Positions 15,987-24,706 are shown, counted from the first letter of the stretch. The stretch is 56,446 nt of DNA from Zhenhengia yiwuensis (GCF_014384995.1 NZ_JACRSY010000023.1:1-56446), one strand, 5' to 3'. Translations and numbers: made by a program. The notes: generated from the letters alone by a model not told the origin.

Positions 15987-16916
15987 ATGATGAATGAACC
16001 AATTCTTGTAATTATGGCTGCTGGTATGGGAAGCAGATATGGTGGACTTAAACAAATAGATCCAATTGATCAAGAAGGGCATTTAATTATCGACTTTTCA
16101 ATCTTTGATGCCGTAAGAGCAGGCTTTAAAAAAGTTGTATTTATTATTAAAAAAGAAATCGAAGCAGACTTTAAAGAAATGATTGGAAATCGTATCAGTC
16201 AGTTCGTAGATGTTTCATATGTCTATCAAGAACTTGATACACTTCCTGAAGGTTATACACTTCCTGAAGGACGTATTAAACCTTGGGGAACAGCTCATGC
16301 AATCTTATGCTGCCTCGAAACAGTTGATGCACCTTTTGCAGTAATTAATGCAGATGACTACTATGGTAAAGATGCTTTTACTGCCATCTATAATTACTTA
16401 CTAAATGTAAAAGATGATGATTACTATCGCTATGCAATGGTTGGATATGTTTTAGAAAATACACTCACAGAAAATGGATCTGTAGCAAGAGGTATTTGTG
16501 TAGTTGACTCGAACAACATGCTTACAAACATTACAGAGCGCACACGTATTGAAAAAACTGCAACTGGAGCAGCTTTCACTGAAGATGATGGAGTAACTTG
16601 GGTAAATATAGCTCCAGACTCTATTGTCTCTATGAATATGTGGGGCTTCACTCCAAGTATTTTAAAAGAAACTAAGGCGAGATTCTCTAGCTTTTTAGAC
16701 GCATCACTCCCAGTTAATCCATTAAAATGTGAATACTTCTTACCTTCAGTAGTGTCTGAGTTATTAACCGAAAATAAGGCAACTGTTAGTGTCCTTACTT
16801 CTACTGACCGATGGTACGGTGTAACTTATAAAGAAGATAAAGAAACTGTTGTACATGCTATTGAATGTTTCAAAAATAATCATATCTATCCAACACATCT
16901 ATGGGAGGAAAAATAA
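15987..16916 (+). CDS. sugar nucleotidyltransferase family protein
   Basis: The protein is about 309 residues, with the nucleotide-binding signature MAAGMGSRYGGLKQ at its N-terminus, the G-x-G-x-R-x-G loop of NTP-transferases. The aspartate in INADDYYGKDA (near residue 117) is the usual metal ligand. KPWGTAHAI matches the sugar-nucleotidyltransferase middle motif. The ATG at 15987 lies at good distance from AAAGGATG; a GTG six bases upstream is possible. Its stop overlaps the next gene's ATG (TAATG), so the pair is coupled. With an N-acetylhexosamine-kinase-like partner it may convert a sugar-1-phosphate into an NDP-sugar; that is inference. Confidence 0.85.
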   Translation: MMNEPILVIMAAGMGSRYGGLKQIDPIDQEGHLIIDFSIFDAVRAGFKKVVFIIKKEIEADFKEMIGNRISQFVDVSYVYQELDTLPEGYTLPEGRIKPWGTAHAILCCLETVDAPFAVINADDYYGKDAFTAIYNYLLNVKDDDYYRYAMVGYVLENTLTENGSVARGICVVDSNNMLTNITERTRIEKTATGAAFTEDDGVTWVNIAPDSIVSMNMWGFTPSILKETKARFSSFLDASLPVNPLKCEYFLPSVVSELLTENKATVSVLTSTDRWYGVTYKEDKETVVHAIECFKNNHIYPTHLWEEK

Positions 16917-18028
16917 TGAGCCAAACATTAAGTTCAGCCAAAATCATGGAAGCCATTGAAAACATGTCATTTGAAGGTAAATACTTAAATCACACTTCTT
17001 ACGGTAATGGTCATATTAACGATACATACTTAGTAAACTTTCAAAAAGATGGGAAAACAATTCCTTATATCTTACAAAGAATTAATCATCAAATCTTCAA
17101 AAATCCAGATGCCCTTATGCAAAACATCATTGGTATCACCTCTTTCCTAAAAGAGAAAATTATGCTTAGAGGTGGTGATATAAACCGTGAGACACTTAAT
17201 ATCATCCCCACAAAACAAGGTAAATCTTACTATCAAGACAGCTTAGGAAACTACTGGAGGAGCTATGTTTTCCTTACTGATACAACTTGTTACGAAATTC
17301 TAGCAGATGCTGAGCTTTTCTACCAATGTGGTTATGCCTTTGGACATTTTCAAAACCTACTTGCTGATTATCCAGTTGATACACTTTCTGAAACAATTCC
17401 TAACTTCCACAATACACCTGTTCGTTTTCAAGCTTTCGCAGATGCTGTAGAAGCTGACATTTGTGGACGTGCTAAAGATGTACAAAAAGAAATTGCTTTC
17501 GTAATGGAAAGAGAGCCTTTAACCCATATACTGGCTAATCAATTAGCAAATGGGAATCTTCCACTTCGCGTGACGCATAATGATACTAAACTGAATAACA
17601 GTATGTTTGATAATACAACCCATAGACCTATTTGTATCATTGATTTAGATACTGTCATGCCAGGTTTATCTGTAAATGATTTCGGTGACTCGATCCGCTT
17701 TGGTGCTACAACTGGTGCCGAAGATGAGCCAGACCTAACAAAAGTAAACTTTGACCTTAACTTATTTGAAAGTTATACAAAGGGATTCTTAGAAGGCTGC
17801 GGTGGCAATCTTACGGAAAGAGAAATTGACATGCTTCCTATAGGTGCAATGACAATGACACTTGAATGTGGTATGAGATTCTTAACAGACTACTTACAAG
17901 GTGATACCTACTTCAAAGTGCATAGAGAAGGTCACAACTTAGATCGTTGCAGGACACAATTCAAACTTGTATCGGATATGGAAAAACATCTAGATACCAT
18001 GAATGAAATCGTTAATAAATATCGTTAG
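16916..18028 (+). CDS. N-acetylhexosamine kinase-like phosphotransferase (APH fold)
   Basis: This 370-residue protein has the aminoglycoside-phosphotransferase fold. The catalytic loop is HNDTKLNNSMFD near residue 218 (HxDxxxxN type), followed by ICIIDLDTVMPG, which supplies the metal-binding DxD. N-terminal segments NGHINDTY and YILQRINHQIFKNP match the NahK (N-acetylhexosamine 1-kinase, LnpB) family, which makes GlcNAc-1-P or GalNAc-1-P in the lacto-N-biose/galacto-N-biose route. The start at 16916 follows GGGAGGAAAAATA and overlaps the upstream stop. No phosphorylase gene is adjacent, so the exact substrate is open. Confidence 0.82.
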   Translation: MSQTLSSAKIMEAIENMSFEGKYLNHTSYGNGHINDTYLVNFQKDGKTIPYILQRINHQIFKNPDALMQNIIGITSFLKEKIMLRGGDINRETLNIIPTKQGKSYYQDSLGNYWRSYVFLTDTTCYEILADAELFYQCGYAFGHFQNLLADYPVDTLSETIPNFHNTPVRFQAFADAVEADICGRAKDVQKEIAFVMEREPLTHILANQLANGNLPLRVTHNDTKLNNSMFDNTTHRPICIIDLDTVMPGLSVNDFGDSIRFGATTGAEDEPDLTKVNFDLNLFESYTKGFLEGCGGNLTEREIDMLPIGAMTMTLECGMRFLTDYLQGDTYFKVHREGHNLDRCRTQFKLVSDMEKHLDTMNEIVNKYR

Positions 18029-18047
18029 TTTTATCATCTATCTAGAA

Positions 18048-18099
18048 AACCACTTTCTTAATGTGGAAGCGACAAATTACAAAATACTAGTGGCTTTTT
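18048..18099 (+). terminator. probable terminator with alternative pairings
   Basis: CCACT (18050-18054) can pair with the nearby GTGG (18063-18066) or with AGTGG (18089-18093), and the second is followed by CTTTTTT. It lies 20 bases after the kinase stop. Confidence 0.45.
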
Positions 18100-18185
18100 T
18101 CACTTAATTTTAGTCTACAATTTAGGTAGTGTGCCAAAAATTAAATTTTCTGAAATATACACTAGTCTTTTTCTTTCTTATAGTG

Positions 18186-18671
18186 TATAACTAACTTATA
18201 AAAGGTGTTCATACCATTCTAGATAAGTATAAGCATCTTCTACTCGCTAAGATGTTATTTGAAAGTTTTAGTTCCCCCTTCTAAAGCTTACTTATTTCTT
18301 CTTAGCCAACTGCACTATTTGGTAGTGGCAATCAAATAGTTTACAGGGCACGTCCTATACACTCAATATTTTAAGCTACATTCTACTTCACAAAGAAGTA
18401 AGCTTAAAGGCAATGCCTACGGTAAATCCTATGTACAAAGTTTCTACTTCAGACACTTGCAGTGATAAATGCATGAGCATCTCTTTCACCTATAGACCCT
18501 GATTAGAAGCACCTGTAACAAGGTAAGTCCTTCCGCTTAGCCCACTGGCTTATATCTTCATACTGAAGCTGAATGTTAACCAGTACCTGAGTGTCCTTGC
18601 CACACAATAAAAACCTAGCTTAAGTTTCGCCTATATTGATAAGGGGGAGGCGACTTAAGCTAGGTTTTTTT
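18186..18671 (+). ncRNA. candidate large structured RNA, unidentified
   Basis: A gene-free stretch between the kinase and rex has no credible reading frame but has higher GC than nearby spacers and many complementary segments. AAGCTTACTT (18284-18293) pairs with AAGTAAGCTT (18396-18405). CTATTTG pairs with CAAATAG within 18312-18340. CATCTT pairs with AAGATG at 18234-18254, and ACTGG with CCAGT near 18544-18585. It ends at a very strong terminator. I do not see RNase P, tmRNA, SRP or 6S RNA core motifs. The strand is inferred from the terminator, and no convincing promoter was found. A large clostridial RNA class (for example ROOL, GOLLD or OLE type) is possible but not shown. Confidence 0.4.
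18609..18671 (+). terminator. strong intrinsic terminator of the gene-free region
   Basis: CCTAGCTTAAG (18614-18624) pairs perfectly with CTTAAGCTAGG (18654-18664), extended by A/T pairs and an inner CGCCT/AGGCG stem. Seven Ts follow. It ends no protein gene on the plus strand, which argues for a transcript from the preceding spacer. T-rich flanks on the other side allow two-way action. Confidence 0.85.
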
Positions 18672-18674
18672 GCG

Positions 18675-18728
18675 TAAAAAAAGATTCACCCATCCTTAAT
18701 TGTTTTCTCTAAGATAGGTGAACCTTTT
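18675..18728 (-). terminator. intrinsic terminator after rex
   Basis: AAAGGTTCACC and GGTGAATCTTT form an 11-bp stem on the minus strand, followed by Ts, 15 bases beyond the rex stop. Confidence 0.8.
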
Positions 18729-18742
18729 ATTTATATAGGCCT

Positions 18743-19408
18743 CTAAAAAGGTTTATAATCATTACCATTATCAAGTTCTTCTGCTTCATTAATCTTATAG
18801 GCTAAAGTCATTAATGAATGTGACAAGTGCACATTTTCAACATGTACATGTTCTGGTAAAAATAAATCTACAGGTGAGAAGTTCCAAAGCCCTTTCACAC
18901 CCCATTTTGCTAAGTTCTCAGCCGTCTCTTTAACTCTTGTTTTTGGCATTGTTAAAATGGCAATATCTACTTTATTTGTTTTAACGAAGTCTTCCATTTT
19001 ATCTATATCCATAACTTCAATGCCTCGCATACTCATACCTATAAGCCTTGGATTAATATCAAATAAACCAATGAGATTAAAGCCACGTTTGCTAAAAGAT
19101 GGGTAGTTAGCAAGAGCTTGTCCTAAGTTACCTACACCAACAATAATCATTGTATGTGTTTTATCAAGTCCTAGTATTTTTGCAATCTCTTTGTGTAAAT
19201 ATTCTACATTATATCCATAACCTTGCTGCCCGAAACCACCAAAGTTGTTAAGATCCTGTCTAATTTGAGAGGCTGTAACTTTCATTTTCTCGCTAAGTTC
19301 TCTAGAAGATATTTTAGTCACTCCGTTGTCTAATAATTCCCCTAAATACCTATAGTATCTTGGCAATCTACGGATTACTGCCATAGAAATCTTTCTCTCT
19401 TCAGTCAC
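18743..19408 (-). CDS. rex: redox-sensing transcriptional repressor Rex
   Basis: This 221-residue protein has the usual length. The N-terminal winged helix (RRLPRYYRYLGELLDNGVTK, VTASQIRQDLNNFGGFGQQG) binds operator DNA. The Rossmann domain with VGVGNLGQALANY near residue 91 binds NADH or NAD+, and the C-terminal NFSPVDLFLP helix swaps between subunits. Rex represses fermentation and electron-transfer genes when NADH is low relative to NAD+. The gene is monocistronic and divergent from the ABC-F gene. I did not find a clear TTGTTAAnnnnnnTTAACAA Rex site in this window. Confidence 0.97.
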   Translation of the reverse strand: MTEERKISMAVIRRLPRYYRYLGELLDNGVTKISSRELSEKMKVTASQIRQDLNNFGGFGQQGYGYNVEYLHKEIAKILGLDKTHTMIIVGVGNLGQALANYPSFSKRGFNLIGLFDINPRLIGMSMRGIEVMDIDKMEDFVKTNKVDIAILTMPKTRVKETAENLAKWGVKGLWNFSPVDLFLPEHVHVENVHLSHSLMTLAYKINEAEELDNGNDYKPF

Positions 19409-19547
19409 AGACTTACCTCCTTCTTTTTCTATCTTTTTTAGTATAGCATTTTAGTTTTTTTTTTGTCAATTAACCTTGGCTATTACTCACTTTTATTTTT
19501 CTAGTTTTTCTGTTAAGATGAATCTAGATTAATGAGGAGGATAGCTT

Positions 19548-21458
19548 ATGATTGCAAATTGTCATGCTGTATATAAATCTTTTAATGAGCAATCTATCTT
19601 AAAAGATATTTCATTTCATATAGAAGACCATGAAAAAGTAGCACTTGTCGGAAATAATGGTGCAGGAAAAACCACACTTTTTCGTATTTTAACAGGAGAA
19701 CTTGCACCTGATAACGGCGAAGTTTTCTTTGCAAAAGGTATTCGTATCGGCTACCTTGAACAGAATATGCATTTTAATTCAGGCTGTAGCGTCTATGAAG
19801 AGCTCCTTCATGTATTTGATGAAGTGATTGCTCTTGAAGAAAAGCTTCATCAAATGGAAGAAGAGATTGCAAAAACACATTCTCTTGCTCTTACACATAC
19901 TTATGATGAATTACGTAGCACTTTTGAGAATATGCGTGGTTATGAATATAAAAGTCTCGTACGTGGTGTTCTTAAAGGTTTGGGCCTTAAAGAAGAAATT
20001 TATACCCAACCTATCACAACCTTATCTGGCGGTCAAAAGACACGTGTAGCACTTGCTAAACTACTTCTAGAAGAACCAGACCTCTTACTTCTAGATGAGC
20101 CGACTAACCACCTTGATATTGTAGCTACAGAATGGCTGGAAAACTATTTAAGAAGTTATAAAGGTTCTGTTCTTATTATTTCCCATGACCGCTACTTTTT
20201 AGACAGGGTTGTTACAAAAGTCATTCATCTTGAATTTGGCCATGCTATGGTCTATAACGGCGACTATAGCCACTTTGTTATAGAAAGCGAAAAAGTGTAT
20301 GAGGCTGCTATGAATCAATATGAAAAGCAGCAACAAGAAATCGCTAAGCAAAAAGCGGTTATTGCTAAACTACGTCAGTTTAATCGCGAAAAATCCATCA
20401 AGCGCGCTAGAAGTCGTGAAAAGCTATTAGAAAAAATAGAAGTCATGGATCTTCCAATGATTGATGACAAACCTATGAACCTTGTACTGACACCACGTAT
20501 TACAAGTGGAAATGATGTTTTAACAGTTAAGGAGCTGACTAAGTCCTTTGAAGATGGCGCTCTCTTTAATAATATTACTTTTGATATTAAACGTGGTGAA
20601 AAAGTAGCTATTGTTGGCCCAAATGGCGTAGGTAAAACAACACTTTTCCGTATGATTATGGCCCAAAGTGACATTTCTGGTGGTAGCATTACACTAGGTA
20701 GCAATGTACACATCGGCTACTACGATCAGGAACACGCTACACTTAATCCAAACTATACGATTATGCAGGAAATTCAGGATGCTTTTCCTGACCTTACAAA
20801 TACAGCAATTCGTAATATGCTGGCTTCTTTCTTATTCACAGGAGAAGATGTATTTAAACCTATTAGTGCTTTAAGTGGCGGTGAAAAAGGTCGTGTAGCA
20901 CTTGCTAAAATTATGCTTTCAAAAGCAAATTTCCTTATTCTAGACGAACCAACTAACCACCTTGATATGATGTCAAAAGAAGTACTAGAAAATGCACTTA
21001 ACCAATATGAAGGTACCATTCTTTACGTATCTCATGACCGCTACTTCATCAATCAAACTGCAACCAAAGTACTTGATATGCAAAAAGACCATATGTCTGT
21101 ATATTTAGGTGACTATGATTACTATATGGAAAAGAAAAAAGAAATACCCGTATTGTGCACTTCTGGTACTCAACAAAGTACACCAACTTCTTCTAAAGAA
21201 GACTGGCAAAAGCAAAAAGAACTTCAAAATCGCATTAAGAAACTCCAAAGTACTTTAACAAGTATAGAAGAAAAAATCGAGCTTGAAGAAGGTAAACTCG
21301 CTGAACTGGATGAACAGCTTTGCCTTGAAGAAGTATATACGAACCCCGATGCTTCTCGTGACATTATGAACCAAAAAGCAGCTATTGAAGAAAATATTGC
21401 TTCTCTCTATACAAATTGGGAAGAAACATCTGAAGAGTTAGAAATACTTAACAGCTAA
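19548..21458 (+). CDS. ABC-F family ATPase (YdiF/Uup-like)
   Basis: This 636-residue protein has two ABC domains and no membrane helices, the ABC-F layout. Walker A motifs are GNNGAGKTT (domain 1) and GPNGVGKTT (domain 2). Signature motifs are LSGGQ and LSGGE, each followed by LDEPTNHLD. The linker between domains is helical (KQQQEIAKQKAVIAKLRQFN), and the C-terminal 80 residues form a charged coiled coil, as in YdiF/Uup-type members. ABC-F proteins act on the ribosome E site; some confer antibiotic protection, but the type here looks like the housekeeping form. The ATG follows a GAGGAGG site. Confidence 0.93.
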   Translation: MIANCHAVYKSFNEQSILKDISFHIEDHEKVALVGNNGAGKTTLFRILTGELAPDNGEVFFAKGIRIGYLEQNMHFNSGCSVYEELLHVFDEVIALEEKLHQMEEEIAKTHSLALTHTYDELRSTFENMRGYEYKSLVRGVLKGLGLKEEIYTQPITTLSGGQKTRVALAKLLLEEPDLLLLDEPTNHLDIVATEWLENYLRSYKGSVLIISHDRYFLDRVVTKVIHLEFGHAMVYNGDYSHFVIESEKVYEAAMNQYEKQQQEIAKQKAVIAKLRQFNREKSIKRARSREKLLEKIEVMDLPMIDDKPMNLVLTPRITSGNDVLTVKELTKSFEDGALFNNITFDIKRGEKVAIVGPNGVGKTTLFRMIMAQSDISGGSITLGSNVHIGYYDQEHATLNPNYTIMQEIQDAFPDLTNTAIRNMLASFLFTGEDVFKPISALSGGEKGRVALAKIMLSKANFLILDEPTNHLDMMSKEVLENALNQYEGTILYVSHDRYFINQTATKVLDMQKDHMSVYLGDYDYYMEKKKEIPVLCTSGTQQSTPTSSKEDWQKQKELQNRIKKLQSTLTSIEEKIELEEGKLAELDEQLCLEEVYTNPDASRDIMNQKAAIEENIASLYTNWEETSEELEILNS

Positions 21459-21506
21459 GCTTAATTTACAGGCCTATTAGGCAAAATATGAATATTATAT
21501 TAGGTT

Positions 21507-21542
21507 AAAAGACCAGTAACATAATGTTACTGGTCTTTTATT
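21507..21542 (+). terminator. intrinsic terminator after the ABC-F gene
   Basis: AAAAGACCAGTAAC-N5-GTTACTGGTCTTTT is a long stem with T-rich flanks, acting for the plus-strand gene and perhaps also for the minus-strand gene ending at 21564. Confidence 0.9.
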
Positions 21543-21563
21543 TGTAGTATATAGAAATTAGCA

Positions 21564-22010
21564 TTATAGGCTATATTCCATAATAAGTAAACCCTTTTCA
21601 CTAAACTTATTTGTACTAACAAATCCAACTTTTTTATAAAGATGAATTGCATGCGTATTTTTCATAGCCACATGAATTCTTACAACTTCAAACTTTTTCT
21701 CTTCACGAAAAATATCAAGAGCTAATCTCACAGCTTGTGTTGCAATTCCTTTACACTGATAAGATTTATCAATTATCAAATTTGTAAACATATAATAATC
21801 ATCATACACAGAAAAGTCTAGTCTTATCATACCAACTACTCTATTATCATCACTAATACAATATAATTTACTTTTATCCTTGAATGATGCATATGCAGCT
21901 TGCAACAACGACCATACAGGTGAATTTGTAAATTCACACTGTTCTTGTGTACACATCAACCCAGAACATGCTTCATAATTATTTTCATTAATATCAGAAA
22001 GTTTAACCAT
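21564..22010 (-). CDS. GNAT family N-acetyltransferase
   Basis: The protein is 148 residues from the chosen start, ATG at 22010, which follows GAAGAGGTAAATATT; an in-frame start 30 bases upstream would include that site. The GNAT core is visible: the strand MFTNLIIDKSYQ, then the acetyl-CoA loop CKGIATQAVRLALD (Q/R-x-x-G-x-G/A pattern), then VHVAMKNTHAIHLYKKVGF-type motif B. The substrate is unknown. It lies next to a second GNAT gene in the same direction but is separated by 88 bases. Confidence 0.85.
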   Translation of the reverse strand: MVKLSDINENNYEACSGLMCTQEQCEFTNSPVWSLLQAAYASFKDKSKLYCISDDNRVVGMIRLDFSVYDDYYMFTNLIIDKSYQCKGIATQAVRLALDIFREEKKFEVVRIHVAMKNTHAIHLYKKVGFVSTNKFSEKGLLIMEYSL

Positions 22011-22097
22011 AATATTTACCTCTTCAAATATAAATAACAAGAAATCTATAATAAATTAAAACTTCATATTAACGTGCATATTTTATTATGTCATAAT

Positions 22098-22631
22098 TTA
22101 TAAACATCTTCCCATTTCTAACCTTACTTCTTTTTGCTCTGTATCTCTATTAGAGTAAGCTGTTAAGTCACACCCTATTAAAGTAAAACCACATCTCCTA
22201 TAGAACTTAATCGCAGGTGCATTACAGCTCTGCGTTTCTAAGACTATAGCCCTTGCCTTAATGTTCTTTCCATGTTCTATAGCTTTATCCATTAAAATCT
22301 TCCCTATGCCTTGATAACGATAAGGTTTTTCTACAAAAATATTCGAAATCCTTAACCTGTTATTCCACTTCTCATGACTTAGCTCAATAAAGCCAACTAA
22401 CTTATCTTGTTTAAAAGCACCTAATAACATAGGGTCCTCTAAGAAGTCTTCTAAAAGCACTGATTCAAACTGCTTTTGTATAGCTTTCTCAAAAGACTTC
22501 TTAATAAAACGTAGTCCCCATTCCTCTTCTTTCTCAGTGGCTTCTATATCAAAGTAATGTGTAGTCTCATATTGAAATAGAAACTTCTTCCCTTTATAAG
22601 ATTCATCTAATTCTCTAATCTCTACGTTCAT
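22098..22631 (-). CDS. GNAT family N-acetyltransferase
   Basis: This 177-residue protein has acetyl-CoA loop YRYQGIGKILMDKAIEHG, followed by AIVLETQSCNAPAIKFYRRCGF, the textbook motif A and motif B of GNAT enzymes. The N-terminal LDESYKGKKFLFQYETTHYFDIEA part resembles streptothricin-acetyltransferase-type (SatA) proteins, so resistance or small-molecule acetylation is possible. The substrate is not shown. It lies between the GntR regulator and the other GNAT gene. Confidence 0.85.
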   Translation of the reverse strand: MNVEIRELDESYKGKKFLFQYETTHYFDIEATEKEEEWGLRFIKKSFEKAIQKQFESVLLEDFLEDPMLLGAFKQDKLVGFIELSHEKWNNRLRISNIFVEKPYRYQGIGKILMDKAIEHGKNIKARAIVLETQSCNAPAIKFYRRCGFTLIGCDLTAYSNRDTEQKEVRLEMGRCL

Positions 22632-22655
22632 TTAAATTCCCCCTCTTTTATATAA

Positions 22656-22687
22656 CATAAAAGGCGAAGCACTACTGCTTCACCTTT
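22656..22687 (-). terminator. intrinsic terminator after the gntR-type gene
   Basis: GGTGAAGCA-N4-TGCTTCGCC followed by TTTTATG on the minus strand begins right at the stop codon. Confidence 0.85.
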
Positions 22688-23347
22688 TTACTTATTATTA
22701 ATATGCAAGTTATGCTCTACATTTTGAATATGTTTTTCTACTAACTTTTCTGCAAGTTCACCATTTCTTGCTTTAAGTGCTTCGTAAATACCTTCATGCT
22801 CTTTTAAAACTTCTTTTGGTCTACCTGGTGTAGAAATAGAAGTTTTTCTTGCTTGCTGAATATAAGAATGAAAATCTGAAAGCATATGATTAAGTGTCTT
22901 GCTATGCGTTGCATTATATATAATATCATGGAACTTATGATCTAACTCTTTGAGTTGATTCACTTCATTTTTTTCTACATAAAACGAAGTCAGCGCTAAA
23001 ATCTCTTCCATCTCTTGTAAATCTTGTTCTGTAATACGTTCTGCTGCTTTTCTCGCTGCTAAACCTTCAAGTCTTGAACGAATAAGATAAATATCTTCAA
23101 CGTCCTCTTGTGTAATCCCTGCTACGACTGTTTCTTTATTAGGTATGGATTGTACTAAGCCTTCTAGCTCAAGCTGTCTAATAGCTTCTCTTACAGGCGT
23201 ACGACTTACACCTAACTCCGTTGCAATTGTACTTTCTCTAAGCACATCCCCAGGTTTGTAACTTCCTTCTAGAATAGCTTCCCTGATTGTGTTAAACACT
23301 TTACCTCTAAGAGAAGCTTTATCTGATACACCAATATTGTATCCCAC
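22688..23347 (-). CDS. GntR-family regulator, FadR/FCD subfamily
   Basis: The protein is 219 residues from a GTG at 23347. I chose this start because AAGGAGGATTAAA stands directly before it; a start 21 bases upstream would put this ribosome site inside the gene. The N-terminal winged helix is VFNTIREAILEGSYKPGD, then STIATELGVSRTPVREAIRQLELEGLV. The C-terminal all-helical FCD domain (about 85-215) has LRSRLEG-like and LDHKFHDIIYNATHS segments with metal-binding histidines. FCD domains commonly bind organic acids. A palindrome at its own start site recurs at the Re-citrate synthase promoter, suggesting autoregulation and a small regulon. Confidence 0.92.
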   Translation of the reverse strand: MGYNIGVSDKASLRGKVFNTIREAILEGSYKPGDVLRESTIATELGVSRTPVREAIRQLELEGLVQSIPNKETVVAGITQEDVEDIYLIRSRLEGLAARKAAERITEQDLQEMEEILALTSFYVEKNEVNQLKELDHKFHDIIYNATHSKTLNHMLSDFHSYIQQARKTSISTPGRPKEVLKEHEGIYEALKARNGELAEKLVEKHIQNVEHNLHINNK

Positions 23348-23386
23348 TTTAATCCTCCTTACCCGCACCCATTCGTACGCGTATCT

Positions 23387-23429
23387 ATGTATACAAACCT
23401 TATTCTAACAAATTCTATGAAAAGTGCAA
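23387..23429 (-). promoter_or_regulatory. promoter of the gntR gene with an overlapping palindrome
   Basis: On the minus strand, -35 TTGCAC (23424-23429), a 16-base spacer and -10 TAGAAT (23402-23407) precede TTTGTATACAT (23387-23397), which covers the probable start site. The core TGTATACA is palindromic and matches the GntR-type TTGTATACAA operator in the Re-citrate synthase promoter at 34476-34489. Confidence 0.6.
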
Positions 23430-23437
23430 TTGTTTTT

Positions 23438-24706
23438 TTAGTAGGCAACCCATTTATCATCTTTATCCTTGTAAGAAACAAGACTTTCCTCTAACACTCT
23501 ATCTTTAAGCTTATATTCTTCCCCATCTATACTTAATGTCATCACCCATCTTAAAGCAATCTTATACCCTACATTTTGCATCTTGCCTGTATCGTTTACT
23601 TCCCTATTCGTTAAATGGACAATCTCTAACACGCTAGCCTCTAAATCTCCATTTTCTGTAACCTCTACCTGCTCTAGCTCTACTTCCATTTGAGCATTTT
23701 GAACATCTTTATTTTTAATGAACCAGTCTTCAAATTCTCCTATTATGGATTCCCTACTCTCTGAAACCACATGATTTTCTAAGTTCTTACTGTTATGTCC
23801 TTTTATTCCTTTTATATAAGCTGCGTAAAAAGTATTAATACTTTGATTAAACCTTTCACTACCAGTCTTAGAAAGCTTAAAATCCTCTATAACAAACTGC
23901 TTCTTTTCATTTGAGATGGTAATTTCACTCTCATAAGTTTCAATATTACCATAAATATCATAGATTTTTAAAGGATATGTCCCCTCTAATACCTGTTCAA
24001 AATCAACACTCCCTTCCCAGTTAGCCTGCTTCTCACCACCTAATTCTACTATCGTCCCTGGAATAGTCTCAATATGAACTCCCACCGTTTGGTAAGGTAT
24101 CTTTATCTCTGTCTGGGTAGGCACCTCTATATCTGTAATATAATCACTACATATTTCATTTGGAAAAGCTATACGTACAGTATAATGACCTGGTAACACA
24201 TTTTTTACAATGTATTTATTGTTTTCCTTTTGTGTAACAGGTTCATCATTAAACCATACAGTAGACCCTAAAGGTGTATAAATATTAACATTCTCTATTC
24301 TAAAAGGAAATACAACCTGCCACTTATCCTCTACTTTTACCACACTTAAAGTGCTGGTTACGTTCTGCCCCGCAAAACTATACCTCACTTCATAAAAAGC
24401 TTTTGCTTCATTTCCTGTTTGCTCCCCTATCTGTCCTCTACCTTCTTCCATTTTGACGAATCCTTTTTCCTCAAAATAGTTACTTAAATACTGTGCCATT
24501 TCTACATCATTAAAATCATGTAATCGCTCATCCTCATAAAACAGAGAAGCTGCCGATACATAGTCCCTACTATTAAGTGCTTTCATATATGCGTTTACAA
24601 TATAACGCGGCTTCCCCTTATAATCATTAAAAAGACACCATGCAGTACCTAAACTAAGAACAATTAAAGCCATTGTCACTAGAAGTACCTTCTTATTCGT
24701 TTTCAT
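23438..24706 (-). CDS. membrane-anchored TcaA-like extracytoplasmic protein
   Basis: This 422-residue protein has one N-terminal hydrophobic segment (residues 6-26) followed by a large outside part. Residues ~32-135 look like an NTF2/DUF4878-type domain (PRYIVNAYMKALNSRDYVSAASLFYED, ending DKWQVVFP). Residues ~140-275 contain beta-sandwich repeats with TPLGSTVWFNDEPV and VLPGHYTVRIAFP, the pattern of TcaA-like proteins. A second NTF2-like unit fills the C-terminus (QSINTFYAAYIKG onward). Unlike TcaA itself it has no N-terminal zinc ribbon. The role is unknown; a cell-envelope function is inferred. It is divergent from the thiamine operon. Confidence 0.6.
   Translation of the reverse strand: MKTNKKVLLVTMALIVLSLGTAWCLFNDYKGKPRYIVNAYMKALNSRDYVSAASLFYEDERLHDFNDVEMAQYLSNYFEEKGFVKMEEGRGQIGEQTGNEAKAFYEVRYSFAGQNVTSTLSVVKVEDKWQVVFPFRIENVNIYTPLGSTVWFNDEPVTQKENNKYIVKNVLPGHYTVRIAFPNEICSDYITDIEVPTQTEIKIPYQTVGVHIETIPGTIVELGGEKQANWEGSVDFEQVLEGTYPLKIYDIYGNIETYESEITISNEKKQFVIEDFKLSKTGSERFNQSINTFYAAYIKGIKGHNSKNLENHVVSESRESIIGEFEDWFIKNKDVQNAQMEVELEQVEVTENGDLEASVLEIVHLTNREVNDTGKMQNVGYKIALRWVMTLSIDGEEYKLKDRVLEESLVSYKDKDDKWVAY

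Noticed and set aside
18186..18671. RNase P RNA or tmRNA as identity of the gene-free region.
   Set aside because: The invariant GAGGAAAGTCC, ACAGAA-type or tmRNA tag and acceptor motifs were not found on either strand.
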